A stretch of DNA of 64,000 nt from Branchipolynoe longqiensis (GCA_030323885.1 CM059198.1:56756917-56820916); one strand, 5' to 3'. Numbered from the stretch's first letter, positions 20,265 through 30,220 are shown. Numbers and translations are program-made. The notes: generated by a model from the sequence alone, not told the origin.

Positions 20265-21859
20265 GTCTGAGGTGTGAGGTGCGAGGTGATGGTCCTCGGC
20301 TTCGTCTGGGCGGCGTTTCGATCGGTGTTCGCTGGGGGGCTGTTGGTGGAAGTCGCGGGGCTGTCGGCAGTGGTTGGGGTGAGGCGCCGGGCAAGGCCCC
20401 CCGGATCAAAAATCCGCCGAGGCGGCCGGGGTCTGGCGCCCACGGGCTTGCTTGGTGCGGCATCCGGCCTCGCTGTGCATCGTTAATATGCGCCGCACGT
20501 TGGCGCAATATGCACAGACGTGCCGGCGCCTGTCTCCCACCTCGCCGTGGGCCTCTCCGAGGGGGGCCCGATCGCACGAGGCGGGATCGCGGTTCCAAGC
20601 GGAGCAGGGGGCCCTGTGCGTGTGCCTATCGTAGGCGGTGCGGGTGTCGACATGCTGCCGGGGCAGGTGTGCGCCTCGGGCCCCATCGTCGCCTCGGGGA
20701 GCTGTGAGGGGCGTGGTGGGGGGGTCCATGGTCAACATGCTGTCGACTCGGATCATGTTGAGGGCCATGGGATCGTGCCACCCTTGGGGGAGCCTCCCGT
20801 CCGCGATCCATGAGCAAATGGTCTCTGAGTACCGGCGGCCGGCCGGCCATGGGTGGATGAGGTTGTCCCTCATGATGGTGAGGTGATGGTGGTGTAGGCC
20901 CTGGAGAGAGTGGGCGGGGAAGGAGGGGTGGTTGACCAGTGTGAGGAGGGCGAGGCGGTACTCGTCCTTGGTGGCCTCACCCAGTTTCACCGGCTTCCGT
21001 CCCGGGCCCCTCTCTACCAGGTCGGAGGGGAAGACGTAGTCTGAGGGGACACCTCGGTGCCGATCGGTGTGGCGCGCCTCGGCGGAGGCCAGGATCTCGT
21101 GGACTGCGTCGGCCGCGGATGCTGGGCTGTAGTCCACCGTCTCCTGGCGGTATGCGGGCGGCGGGGCCGAGGCGGCGGCGAGGCGGGTGTACCCTTCGTA
21201 CTGTGGGTGAACCGCCCCAGGTAGAGTCGCTTGAGGCGGGGGAGGCGGTCGGCTCCAGATCGTGGCGTGGGGCCGAGGTGCTGGGGCGGCCGGCGGTCTG
21301 TAGGCGGCCTCTCGCGTTGAGGCGGGCTGGGGGCTGTCCGGGTCTCCTCGCGGGACCCCGGTCTCGACGGCCTCCATGCGGGTAGAGAGCCGGCTGATCG
21401 CCTCCAGGAGGAGGGCCGTGTCGCTGGAGGGGCGTCCCGAGGGCGCCGAGGGTAAGGCCGGGCCCGAGGAGGGTGCGGAGCCTCCCGGCGTCCTGGTGCT
21501 CCTCCGGCTTTTCCCCTTTCCGCGCCCGAGGTGAAGAAATCCCAAGACAGGAAAAGAAGGCAGAGATCTGGAAGGCGGCAGGAGGGCGAGTGCCTGAGGG
21601 AGGCCTGCGGGCGGCCTTATAAGGAAGGGGGGGGGGGGCGGGCGACAGCAGGTGAGTTGTGAAAGCTGCCGGCCCGGGGGAGGGCGAGTGAGGGTGAGCA
21701 GCGGGCCTCGGGTGAGGGGCGAATGCTGCGCGACACGGGGGCGGGGGAGGAAGCGGCACACGGCGGGGTCTGGTGAGGTGTGAGCGCAGCGCGACAGCCC
21801 GGGGCGGGGGAGGGTCTCTTCCTCTCCTCGCATCAAGCGTAATGCTTCGCATTACGACC
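20265..21859 (-). mobile_element. GC-rich retroelement, 3' truncated, with gag-like frame
   Basis: Sense strand is minus. It opens GGTCGTAATGCGAAGC with the terminal hairpin shared with 5362 and 54177, has the same pyrimidine tract and a TATA box near 21618-21623, and departs from the solo copies about 300 bp in, where the gag-like frame lies. No reverse transcriptase follows. The element stops at the second 108-bp direct repeat. The flanking repeat may be an unusually long target duplication or part of a local duplication. Confidence 0.7.
20406..21836 (-). CDS. Gag-like protein of a GC-rich retroelement (possibly DIRS/Ngaro type)
   Basis: The open frame of 476 codons begins inside the terminal repeat, so its first ~90 residues are probably not translated; the first Met after the TATA box in this frame is residue 154 (21377). 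Residues 95-250 are Pro/Ala/Arg-rich with a short helical stretch (140-158). Residues 275-370 look like a compact helical domain containing LLTLVNHPSF and CSWIADGRLP. Near the C-terminus C411, W414-N415, C421, H439, C441, C444, H454 and C459 form a Cys/His array with the core HVCAYC. A C..(F/W)N...C...H.C..C....H....C array is typical of the nucleocapsid-like end of DIRS/Ngaro gag proteins. That comparison is from memory of the family. The frame stops at 20406, but similar composition continues in another frame to about 20270, so a frameshift is likely. Confidence 0.55.
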   Translation of the reverse strand: MMRGEEETLPRPGLSRCAHTSPDPAVCRFLPRPRVAQHSPLTRGPLLTLTRPPPGRQLSQLTCCRPPPPPFLIRPPAGLPQALALLPPSRSLPSFPVLGFLHLGRGKGKSRRSTRTPGGSAPSSGPALPSAPSGRPSSDTALLLEAISRLSTRMEAVETGVPRGDPDSPQPASTREAAYRPPAAPAPRPHATIWSRPPPPPQATLPGAVHPQYEGYTRLAAASAPPPAYRQETVDYSPASAADAVHEILASAEARHTDRHRGVPSDYVFPSDLVERGPGRKPVKLGEATKDEYRLALLTLVNHPSFPAHSLQGLHHHHLTIMRDNLIHPWPAGRRYSETICSWIADGRLPQGWHDPMALNMIRVDSMLTMDPPTTPLTAPRGDDGARGAHLPRQHVDTRTAYDRHTHRAPCSAWNRDPASCDRAPLGEAHGEVGDRRRHVCAYCANVRRILTMHSEAGCRTKQARGRQTPAASADF

Positions 21860-21968
21860 AATTCAACCCAGATTTGATTGATTACAGTTAAACCAAATAC
21901 TTGTTTCTTACAAGAAAAAAGTTGAAAACAATGTTTGGGTAGATGTATGGTGTTGTAATGCAAAATTC
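21860..21968 (+). repeat. 109-bp direct repeat, copy 2
   Basis: Second copy of the repeat at 20157-20264, directly abutting the terminal hairpin of the retroelement. Confidence 0.95.
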
Positions 21969-22035
21969 TGTATTTTAACTTTAGCAGAAAACAATATAAG
22001 CATATTTCGGATACATGTTGGCTAGATTAAATACC

Positions 22036-22215
22036 AACATCTGGTTTAGCCAATCGGGTTCCGCGGAATATTTTATATGGGGATGTTTATGTGGCGTGCG
22101 TACTTCGCGTCACATTGCTTCAATCACTTCTGCAATCGACAGCAGGGTGATGATGGCGAGGTTCTCGGTGATCTGTTGCCAATTTTACATCATGGACTCA
22201 TGTCGTGTGTACTCT
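22036..22215 (+). repeat. Local repeat S, unit 2
   Basis: AGCCAATCGGGTTCC, CGGAATATTTTATATGGGGATG, CGTCACATTGCTTCAATC and the GATCTGTTGCCAATT...ACATCATGGACTC segment match unit 1 at 19767, with internal deletions. Confidence 0.6.
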
Positions 22216-22239
22216 AACGCAAACAGGGCACATAATGGG

Positions 22240-22650
22240 TACTAAGCGCAGTAAGTGGGGCATGTGTATGTGTGTGTGTGTGGGTGGTGAGAGGAGTGGT
22301 TGCACCAACATCTGGTGTAGCACTCCTACACAAATTTGTAAAAAAACATGCATACACAGCGTGATAACAACACTGCACCAAGCGACTGGGATACTTCTTA
22401 CTCTAAATGTGACCCAACACCACAAAATGAGTCTGATTGCACACCCATCAATTTTAAGTTATATGCCGTCAAGGTTTAAGTAGGTGAAGTTATTGGTTTT
22501 GTTTTATCCCATAAAACTTGCCTTCGCTGAGTATATTTTCAGATGCACTGAGTACAATAATGCTTATAATACCAAGAAAGTACTTTTATTAAACATGTTG
22601 GAAGTAACATGCATTGTATTATTCGCACCTTTAAAGTCAATTTTCTAAAT
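22240..22650. other. No feature recognised
   Basis: A (GT)n run lies near 22264-22282; otherwise nothing recognised. Confidence 0.5.
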
Positions 22651-22655
22651 TATTG

Positions 22656-22900
22656 TCATGGTGGGTGATGAAAATGGGAAATATTGCGCCTAGAGCAGGA
22701 CTCGAACCCACATCTCTTGGCATTCTGGCCCAGTGTGCTAAGCATTACACCACCTAGGCTCCCTGATATCAACGCACTACCCACACCTACCTGTCTATGC
22801 GGTGGCTTGCCTGAGAGGTCAGTGCAGACTACTACACTCGTACCCCTGGAATTGTAAGTATTGTAATGCTTACAATTACATACATACAGGCAATGCACTT
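22656..22900 (-). mobile_element. SINE-C, copy 1
   Basis: On the minus strand a tRNA-like head with an A-box-like GGTGGTGTAATGCTTAGCAC and box B GGGTTCGAGTCC, followed by GGCGCAATATTTCCCATTTT. Adjacent plus-strand text (CCACACCTACCTGTCTATGC, GAGAGGTCAGTGCAGACT) is shared with the next copy, so the two form a near-tandem duplication. Confidence 0.7.
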
Positions 22901-22975
22901 ACACACACATACACATGGTAGGTTCACCAACCAAACAGGGCATAGCTTATACAGGATCATGGTCATGGCAACCAA

Positions 22976-23155
22976 TGGCATGGGGGGTGATGAAAATGGG
23001 AAATATTGTGCCTAGAGCGGGACTCAAACCCACATCTCTTTGCATTCCGGGCCAGTGTGCTAACCATTACACCATTTAGGTTCCCTGATATCAACACACT
23101 ACCCACGCCTACCTGTTTATGTGGTTACTGAGAGGTCAGTGCAGACTCCTACACT
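22976..23155 (-). mobile_element. SINE-C, copy 2
   Basis: GGGTGATGAAAATGGGAAAT, CTAGAGCGGGACTCAAACCC and the same flank as copy 1, in the same orientation. Confidence 0.7.
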
Positions 23156-23860
23156 ATGTAATGTTCATGCACAACATAGTATTTGGCCATTTCTTTGTTA
23201 ATTATTTGGTCAATTTACGATACATTTGGTATCACTTTAAAGGTTGCACTATGATAATTCTGAATATGTCCATAACTCAGCGTCCGTGGTTGGAGCCACT
23301 TTACTCACTTCGTGATGTTGGGTCACACATTTCTCATCTGTGGCGGGTGAGTGCTGCCATCTGTAGTCGGGCTACCCTATAATTGTGTTGAGTGTTGTTT
23401 TTTCCCTGGTACATATACAAACCTCCGAAACATGAAATACAAAAATATAAATATTGAATAATGGACCACATCTAAAATGCAAAGATATGTATAATAAAGT
23501 AGCCGTCGGTAGGTGGATTCTACCAGGGAGCATGGCTAATTTATTGGTTAATCTATCACCCTAGAAGGTAAAAAAGATATGAATATATATATATATATAT
23601 GGGTACTGATAAACCCTTTATCGTGTGTAATAAGCTCTGTAGTGGTTCCTACCCCCAACTCATTTGGGGTGGACGGACAACCAGCATGCACCTCCCTGCC
23701 CCTCTTCTTGGAGCAGGTTCCGCCACTCGGACGGGTAGCATATACATATATATATATATAAATATATATATATACTAGTAGGCTTATGTGATTGCATTTA
23801 CACCAGTATAAATTGTAGGGGAACATGTACTTTATTATTATTGTTCCTCCCTAGGCGATG
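23156..23860. other. No gene seen; TA tracts
   Basis: TA tracts at 23583-23600 and 23742-23776 border a 140 bp unique stretch. A short frame near 23119-23382 has no recognisable domain. Confidence 0.5.
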
Positions 23861-23869
23861 GGGTTGAGT

Positions 23870-24300
23870 GCCACCCCTCCCCCCCCTAGATAAAAGATTC
23901 ACCCTTGTAGTACACGGGTGAACGACAACGTAGTGTAAATACAGGCGAAAATAGCTTTAGTATGGAACATGAAGTAGAAACTGTGGTTCCAGGATCAAAT
24001 GGCTACATAGATAGGCACAGAGTTGGTGAAATGTGCGAGGATGCAAAAAGACACAATGGCGGCGCTAGAATGCCGTCGATTTCACTTTTAAATCTTGTTA
24101 AACTAGATATTTTATTATATTTTTCAACTCAAAGGTAATGGGTAAATATACAAAGAATAAATCTTGCTTCTTAGATTGTGAAATTAGGCTCTCATAAAGA
24201 CTCAGTTCATTAGCCCGATTTTTATACCATTTTTATATAAGGCTGGTTTTCACCCGTGTACTGCGAGTACTAGGGGAATCCTTTATCTACCCCCAACCAA
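23870..24300. mobile_element. Palindromic element M
   Basis: Left CCCCCCTAGATAAAAGATTC plus GTAGTACACGGGTGAA mirrors right TTCACCCGTGTACTGCGAGTAC plus GAATCCTTTATCTACCCCC (inverted arms of about 50 bp). The interior is AT-rich and non-coding. Confidence 0.65.
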
Positions 24301-24304
24301 CCAC

Positions 24305-24985
24305 CCTCTGTCGGAGTAATGTATCCAAGACGCCACCTCTATCAACTCACACATAGGAGGTATTATAATATATAATTAAGACATGTGTCCTGAATGGCAG
24401 ACATGTAACCTCATTATCGCGGGTAATAACCCCTAGGGTGCCATTAGACCGCTAGACCTCTCATATATGTAGCTTGGGGGTCGGGGGGGGCCGGGGTTGA
24501 GTGTTTTGGGGAGGGGCCGTCTAGTGAACATGCGCTACTCTTTTCCCACCTTATTCTATGGGGCTCATTCAGAACTCGATCAGCAATGCTTATTTTCAGC
24601 AATGAGATTGATGATCTCCATCTCCATCCCCAACCAGATCTGCTATCCAAAATGCCTGTCTTTATTTCATCTTAATGGATTAAATGTATATATTCATGAG
24701 CAGGACTGTGATGCTGAGGAGTCATGGGTAGTACATTAAAGAGGATCCAGGTTTCGCCAGGAGTAAGGTCACCAAGATCAGCGCCCCTAGCCATGGACTG
24801 TTTCTGTTAAACTTAAATGGCTGCTAATCAATCAAATAGACAAAGTGGGGAAGGCTGGGTTATGGAAATATTCAAATATTCAATTTGAAATGTTACATAT
24901 ATGGTTCAAATATGTATCTAGTATATCCAACTAGGTGGGTATGCAAGGTATGCAGGTATTGCAATACCTTAGGGAGTTTGACGCC
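24305..24985. other. No feature recognised
   Basis: G-rich run near 24477-24500; otherwise unremarkable mixed sequence. Confidence 0.4.
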
Positions 24986-24993
24986 CCTGCCCT

Positions 24994-25405
24994 GCAGAGT
25001 TGTAAACCACTGCCTTGTGGTACAGGTTCTTGACAGAACAGAAGGCTAACGGAGCAAACCCTGAACAGAAAACCATGTCACTGTGGCAGCATCAAGGGCG
25101 GTTGATATATGGAACTCCCAACATCTCCCGACCAGCCACTGCAGGCACAAATAGTTTTGCACCTGTCTGGACATGTTCTTGCTGGTGTGAAACCTCTATT
25201 TGCTCCCCGAGAGAGTGCCTCTGTTAACTTGCACAAGCCAGCTGCACTTCAAGACTTTTGCAGGCAGCTTTCATGAAGTGAAACGTGAAGCTGAGAGACA
25301 TTAAGACGGACTCATGACCGACAGCAGAGAGCTAAATGGAGAGCGGCAGTCAAGTAATGAGAGCAGTCTTTGTTGCATCACGACCGACAGGATGATAATG
25401 ATGAT
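24994..25405 (+). mobile_element. Internally deleted non-LTR retrotransposon derivative
   Basis: The upstream module (TAAACCACTGCCTTGTGG ... GCAGGCAGCTTTCATGAA, to about 25278) is joined straight to the last ~115 bp of the reverse-transcriptase gene (GTGAAGCTGAGAGACATTAA ... GAGAGCGGCAGTCAAGTAA, then CATCACGACCGACAG). It ends in a GATGAT-type tail (25391-25405). The matching module at 37453 is joined to a different point of the same gene, so the middle has been removed at least twice. Confidence 0.7.
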
Positions 25406-25424
25406 ATCCAACTACTCCCTGGAA

Positions 25425-25755
25425 GAATAATTTAGGAAAGCATTTAGATCAATAACAATTTAAAAGTGGAATTCATGGCTTCTAGTAACCAGTGGTAACT
25501 GCCATTCTCTCCCAACTCCTCAACAATATGCCAATATTGGATGCTGGAAGCAGAGACTCGACAGCTTTTTTATGGGAGATTCATAGCTAGGCAATCTTTG
25601 CTCAGTTAGACTAGGTGGTCAGTCAGCAGTCGGCCCTACTCTCGGTAGGGTTGATTATTTTATCTATAGCACCACATGTGAATCAACTTACCGGCCGGAC
25701 CAGAGCATGTGCCTTTAATTAGATTATTTGTAAAGTGACTTACAATGGCCTACAT
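25425..25755. other. No feature recognised
   Basis: Nothing recognised. Confidence 0.4.
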
Positions 25756-25756
25756 T

Positions 25757-25850
25757 CAGGTTATCGGCTTCGATTCCTACCATCATACTCACTCCAACAC
25801 CTAACTGTTATCTAGGTGCAATATCTCCCATTTCATCACTTAACATACTA
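25757..25850 (+). mobile_element. SINE-C fragment
   Basis: CTTCGATTCCTACC and AGGTGCAATATCTCCCATTTCATCA correspond to box B and proximal body of SINE-C. Confidence 0.45.
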
Positions 25851-25864
25851 AGAAATTAGTTTTA

Positions 25865-26098
25865 TTTAATGACGCCTCTAGAGCACATTGATTTTTATCA
25901 TCGGCTGTTGGACGTTAAATATATGGTAATTCTGACATATCTCTTTTTGGAGGAAACCCCCTGCCCAACATAGGCTACTCTTTCTGATAAGCAGCAAGGA
26001 GTCTCTTATATGCACTTTCCCACAGACAGGACAACACATACCATAGCCTTTGATGAACCAATCATGGACCACTGGTTGGAATGTTTTTGTAAGCATCC
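25865..26098 (+). repeat. Conserved dispersed repeat G, copy 1
   Basis: CTGATAAGCAGCAAGGAGTC, TTATATGCACTTTCCCACAGAC and GGACAACACATACCATAGCC are shared with 27893-28085. The element is non-coding. The pattern resembles conserved core sequences of invertebrate SINEs that I recall from other genomes, but I cannot name the family. Confidence 0.5.
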
Positions 26099-26169
26099 AG
26101 TGACTTATGAACGTAAACCATTTCCAAGTCTTGCAATTCTTGGGGTACTAGTGTAGTCGTCTCCATTCT

Positions 26170-26508
26170 ATGTTGGAGTTGGACGTCCTGGCAATATGTT
26201 AGGTCATATCAGGACGGGTACCAACTTGTGACAGTTCACACTCACGGTGACTGTTAATAGTGTTATAGAGCTGCCCCACTGGGAGACCAGACTGCAAGAC
26301 CCTGATCTGATATCCCATTCAGTCACATTATCCTGACACTGAGCCAACCAGTCCTTGCCATAAGGCCGAGTGTCTCGCTAGGAAGCGAGACATATAAATT
26401 TGGCAAGTTTTTGGTTTGACTCGATCTGGGCTCGAACCAGTGAGTTCGAATCCCACAATCTACCAACACGGGAGACGGATGCTCAACTCATTCGGCCATC
26501 CCGTCTGG
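26170..26508 (-). mobile_element. SINE-A, head type 1, full length
   Basis: Minus orientation, tail complement at left (GTTGGAGTTGGACGTCCTGG) and intact head complement at right (CTCAACTCATTCGGCCATCC). The box B complement is duplicated (GGGCTCGAACC and GTTCGAATCC). Confidence 0.9.
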
Positions 26509-26509
26509 T

Positions 26510-26740
26510 GTGAAGTCTTACCAGTCATACTGTGAAGCCAGGTGTTGCTCATATTCGAACCTAAAGCCCCCATCAGAACTAATTGGCAACCATTGCATAT
26601 TATGATGGTAGGCCGTTATGAGTCCCACTACCATACAGTGGCGGTCTTAAGTGCACTGAGCCTTGCCGATAAGAAGTAGCGACTTGTGGCAGCATGCCAC
26701 CAAAAACACTCCCAATGGTGGACTGTTCCACCTATCTCAA
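26510..26740 (+). repeat. Dispersed repeat R, copy 1
   Basis: CCCACTACCATACAGTGGC, AAGAAGTAGCGACTTGTGGCAG and CATGCCACCAAAAACACTCCC recur in altered form at 31600-31720. Non-coding. Confidence 0.45.
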
Positions 26741-27076
26741 CCAGACGGGATGGCCGAATGAGTTAGAGCGCCCGTCTCCCGTGCTGGTAGATCGTGGGAT
26801 CGTGGGTTCGAACCTTGGTCGAATCAAACGACTAACATAGAAATTGATACCTGTCGCTTCGTAGGCAGGCACTCAACATTTTTAGGATAGGGCAAGGACT
26901 GGTTTGGCTCAGTGTCAGGATAATGTGATTGAAAGGGATATGAGGTCATGGGGATGGTCTCCCAGTGGGACCGGACTACAAAGTCCCGATGAGTGCGCAC
27001 TGTCTCAAGTCGGTACCCGTCCTGATATTAACTTAGATGTTGCTAGGACGTAAAACAGCAACAAACAAACAATCCA
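26741..27076 (+). mobile_element. SINE-A, head type 1, full length
   Basis: CCAGACGGGATGGCCGAATG opens the tRNA-like head; box B GGTTCGAACC; body and tail GATGTTGCTAGGACGTAAAA with CAACAAACAAAC end. Confidence 0.9.
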
Positions 27077-27210
27077 CCTATCGCTATTGGCCATTGTCGA
27101 CTGGAGTTACCTGCAATCTGCCTTGGCTGAATAAACTTAGTAGATATGGGTCCTTTAGATTGACAGTTAGAAGCAGATGTCGGCTGGTGTATGCTTGACT
27201 TGCTCATGTT

Positions 27211-27562
27211 ACCAGTTGGGTCCGAATGAGTTGAGCGTTGGTCTCCCGATTTGGTAGATGGTGGAATTCGAACTCACGGGTTTGAACCCTGTTTGAGTGA
27301 AACCAATGGCTTAACAATTGATACTTGTCGCTTCATAGGAAGGCGCTCGGCCTCATTAGGATGGGGCAAAGACTGGTTGGCTCAGTGTCAGGACAATGTG
27401 ACTGAGTGGGATATCAGGTCATGATGCTGGTGGCCTGATCTCCCACTGGGGCAGCACCATATATGCGCTATGAGTGCGCATTGTCACACGTCGGCACCCG
27501 TCCTGATATGACCTTAGATGTTGCCAGGACGTAAAACATCAACAAGTAACCAATCAACCAGC
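27211..27562 (+). mobile_element. SINE-A, head type 1
   Basis: GGGTCCGAATGAGTTGAGCG head, GGTTTGAACCC box B, canonical body, tail ending AACATCAACAAGTAACCAATC. Confidence 0.85.
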
Positions 27563-27564
27563 TG

Positions 27565-27892
27565 GGTGATGGCCAGAAGGCCACCCTGAAACAGAAATAT
27601 GCTGACAGAGATCACCCTACAAATCTAGCAAGATACTGGTTTCGTTGAGTATTCCAATGCCTCTTATTTTGTGTGGGTCTTTTCCTAGGAAAGCTATTTT
27701 TATTAAATGGAAATGTGTGCAGTGAGGAGGGATGTGAGCAGTGTATTCAACTTGTACCGTCCTAAGAACACTTAACTGTACAGGAAATCGTACTGGTGTT
27801 TAAGAATGTGAGTTTGCTTCATATTCTACAAGAGAAAGGTTGCTAGCTACTTGCCTTGGGTTACTGGCATTTACACAACAAAAGTAAAGCTT
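27565..27892. other. No feature recognised
   Basis: Nothing recognised. Confidence 0.4.
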
Positions 27893-28085
27893 GGCCGCTA
27901 AAGTACATTGATGTTTGTATCGTCGACTATTGGATGTCAACCATATGGCCATCCTAACATATTTCTATAGAGAAAAGCTGCTTCCACACCATATGCCAGG
28001 CTACTCATTCCGATAAGCAGCAAACAGTCTTTTATAATTATGCACTTTCCCACACTGGACAGGACATACCACACAGCCTTTGATG
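27893..28085 (+). repeat. Conserved dispersed repeat G, copy 2
   Basis: CCGATAAGCAGCAAACAGTC, ATTATGCACTTTCCCACACT and GGACATACCACACAGCCTTTG; colinear with copy 1. Followed by a diverged TAGATA/TGTAGA stretch to 28160. Confidence 0.5.
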
Positions 28086-28319
28086 ATAGATAACTGTAGA
28101 TAATGTAGATAGATGTAGATGAGAGATAAATGTAAATGAGAGCAGATACATGTAGATAAATGCACATACAAGTTATGCTACATATATATATACATACAAC
28201 ACGCGTTGATCATTTAAGGCGTGGTATGGGTGGAGAGTATGCGTCCGGGTGAGATATATCATCCATCTGATCATAGAGTATATGGGTGAAGGGTGCACAT
28301 TATCAGTCCCGCGGCGACA

Positions 28320-28608
28320 CCTGGTGTGAGGAAGGAGCAGCTGGTGCCAGCATGAATGATTGACAGCTGTGAGTGGCATAGAGGATGCCCGAGGCCTTCA
28401 CTACCACCCCATCCTCTCCAACCCCCCCCACTCTAGTTTCACTCCTTCGCTCTGTCTCCCTATCCCTGCCCTCTCTACCTCTTCCCCTCCTCATCCCATT
28501 TCTGCTGCCTCCTGCCATTCTCCTCTCCCCTGGTGTGAAGAAGGAGCAGCTGGTGCCAGCATGAATGATTGACAGCTGTGAGTGGCATAGAGGATGCCCG
28601 AGGCCTTC
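28320..28608 (+). repeat. 80-bp direct duplication
   Basis: The segment from CTGGTGTGAGGAAGGAGCAG to GATGCCCGAGGCCTTC at 28320-28402 is repeated nearly exactly at 28529-28609, 209 bp apart, with polypyrimidine sequence between and after. Confidence 0.9.
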
Positions 28609-28995
28609 CCCAATGCCGCACCCACTCCCTCCTCCTTCCCCTGTGAGCCCTCACCATTCCACTTCTCCTCACACGTCCCTTCTCCCTGCCTCCCCTTCCT
28701 CTCTCTCCCCTTCCATTATACCCGTCCTACCCATCCCTTCCCCCCTTCCTTTCCTCTTCTACCCTCCCTCGTCCTATCCCACTCTACCCCTTCACTAACA
28801 CCCCATCCTCTCCATCCCCCCTCTCTAGGTTCACTCCTGCGCTCTGCCTCCCTCTCCATGCCCTCTCTACCTCTTCCCCTCCTCATCCCACTCCTGCCAT
28901 TCTCCTCTCCCCCTTTCTCACTCATTGCCAGTCCTTACATCTCCTTCTGCCCCTTCCCCTCACCATCTCCCCGACTGACTCTCTCCCCTTTCTCA
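28403..28995. repeat. Polypyrimidine tract
   Basis: About 600 bp of C/T-rich sequence (CCCTCTCTACC, CCTCATCCCA and CACTCCTGCC words recur at about 400 bp spacing). Proline/serine-rich frames across it are composition artefacts. It runs directly into the TTTACTTAGG array. Confidence 0.75.
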
Positions 28996-29597
28996 GGTTT
29001 ACTTAGGTTTACTTAGGTTTGCTCAGGTTTAGTTAGGTTTACGTAGGTTTACTTAGGTTTACTTAGGCTTACTTAGGTTTGCTTAGATGTACTTAGGTTA
29101 ACTTAGGTTTACATAGGTTTCCTTAGGTTTAGTTAGGTTTACTTAGGTTTTTGTAGTTTTTTTGTAGGTTTACATAGGTTTACGTAGGTTTACTTAGGTT
29201 TACTTAGGTTTACTTAGGTTTACTTAGGTTTACTTAGGTGTACGTATGCTTACGTATGTTTACTTAGGTTAACTTAGGTATACTTAGGTTTACTTAGGGT
29301 TACTTAGGTTTACTTAGGTTTACTTAGGTTTACTTAGGTTTACTTAGATGTACTTAGGTTTACTTAGGTTTACTTATGTTTACTTAGGTTAACTTAGGTT
29401 TACTTAGGTGTACTTACGTCTACGTAGGTTTACTTAGGTTTACTTAGGTTTACTTAGGTTTACTTAGGTTTACTTAGGTTTACTTAGATCTACTTAGGTT
29501 TACTTAGGTTTACTTAGGTTTACTTAGGTTTACTTAGGTTTACTTAGGTTTACTTAGGTTTACTTAAGTTTACTTAGGTTTACCTAGGTTTACTTCC
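28996..29597 (+). repeat. TTTACTTAGG satellite array
   Basis: About 60 head-to-tail copies of the 10-mer TTTACTTAGG, most uniform at 29165-29590 and more diverged at the left. The array starts abruptly after CCTTTCTCAGG and fades at GGTTTACTTCCGG. The unit contains TTAGG, a core of many animal telomere repeats, but the 10-bp period is not a telomere unit I recognise. Confidence 0.95.
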
Positions 29598-29599
29598 GG

Positions 29600-29994
29600 T
29601 TCTGCTAAGTTTTGCTAACATCTCCTAATGTGCACTAAGGTTAACTTAGTTTTACTAGTATTTGTTCAGGTTAATTCATGCCCAGATAAGTTTCCTACTA
29701 AGGTCTAGTAATTATTTTGATAATTGTCAGTAATGTTTACGGTGGCTTACTGACGTTTCCATAGGTGTCTTTATGTTTACTAAGTTGTCCTTAGGTTTAC
29801 TACGATACTATGTTTTTTCTTCAAATATCTGCTAATTTACTCTTTTAAATGTAAGTTATTTTTTAGTAAATTAAAGTCGCTAATAATTTTCAGACTAGCA
29901 TAAGTACAATCCTGCCAAACAAATAGGAATGGTCTTAATGGCATGTGATTATGATACACGCATTCATACACTGTAATCACTGTAAATACAGGAA
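29600..29994. other. Decayed AT-rich sequence
   Basis: Scattered TTTACTNAGG-like words (GGTTTACTACG, TGTTTACTAAG) continue to about 29810, as if the array once extended further; otherwise nothing. Confidence 0.5.
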
Positions 29995-30220
29995 GACTTC
30001 AGGCACACAACCCCCTAGAGGACAATCCAACAAATGAGATAAACATTGAAATCAACCCTTTAAGAAAATCTCCTATTTCTTGGTTCATTGCTCCCATAAT
30101 CATTTCATCATAACAAAAATAGAACTAGTGAGAATTAAAATCTGATTCATGTAACAAATCTTTTATTTTTATTAAGACTAATTTTGGATTGGCGTATACG
30201 GGGATTTGCGGCAAAACTGT
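29995..30220. mobile_element. Element K, copy 3 (diverged)
   Basis: Left CTTCAGGCACACAACCCCC and GATAAACATTGAAATC; right TTGGATTGGCGTATACGGGG and TTTGCGGCAAAACTG. Confidence 0.55.

Noticed and set aside
20977..21963. A 328-codon minus frame overlapping the gag-like frame
   Set aside because: It starts in the flanking direct repeat, outside the element, and lacks the Cys/His array. The other frame carries the domain-like features.
26741..26830. A genuine tRNA gene
   Set aside because: Box A and B are present, but the same head recurs in many dispersed copies fused to the SINE-A body, so it is a SINE head.
28594..29016. A 140-codon Pro/Ser/Leu frame
   Set aside because: Polypyrimidine composition artefact that ends in the TTTACTTAGG array.
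28996..29597. TTTACTTAGG array as a telomere or CRISPR array
   Set aside because: Units are contiguous with no spacers, so not CRISPR. The unit is 10 bp and interstitial, so not a standard TTAGGG telomere.
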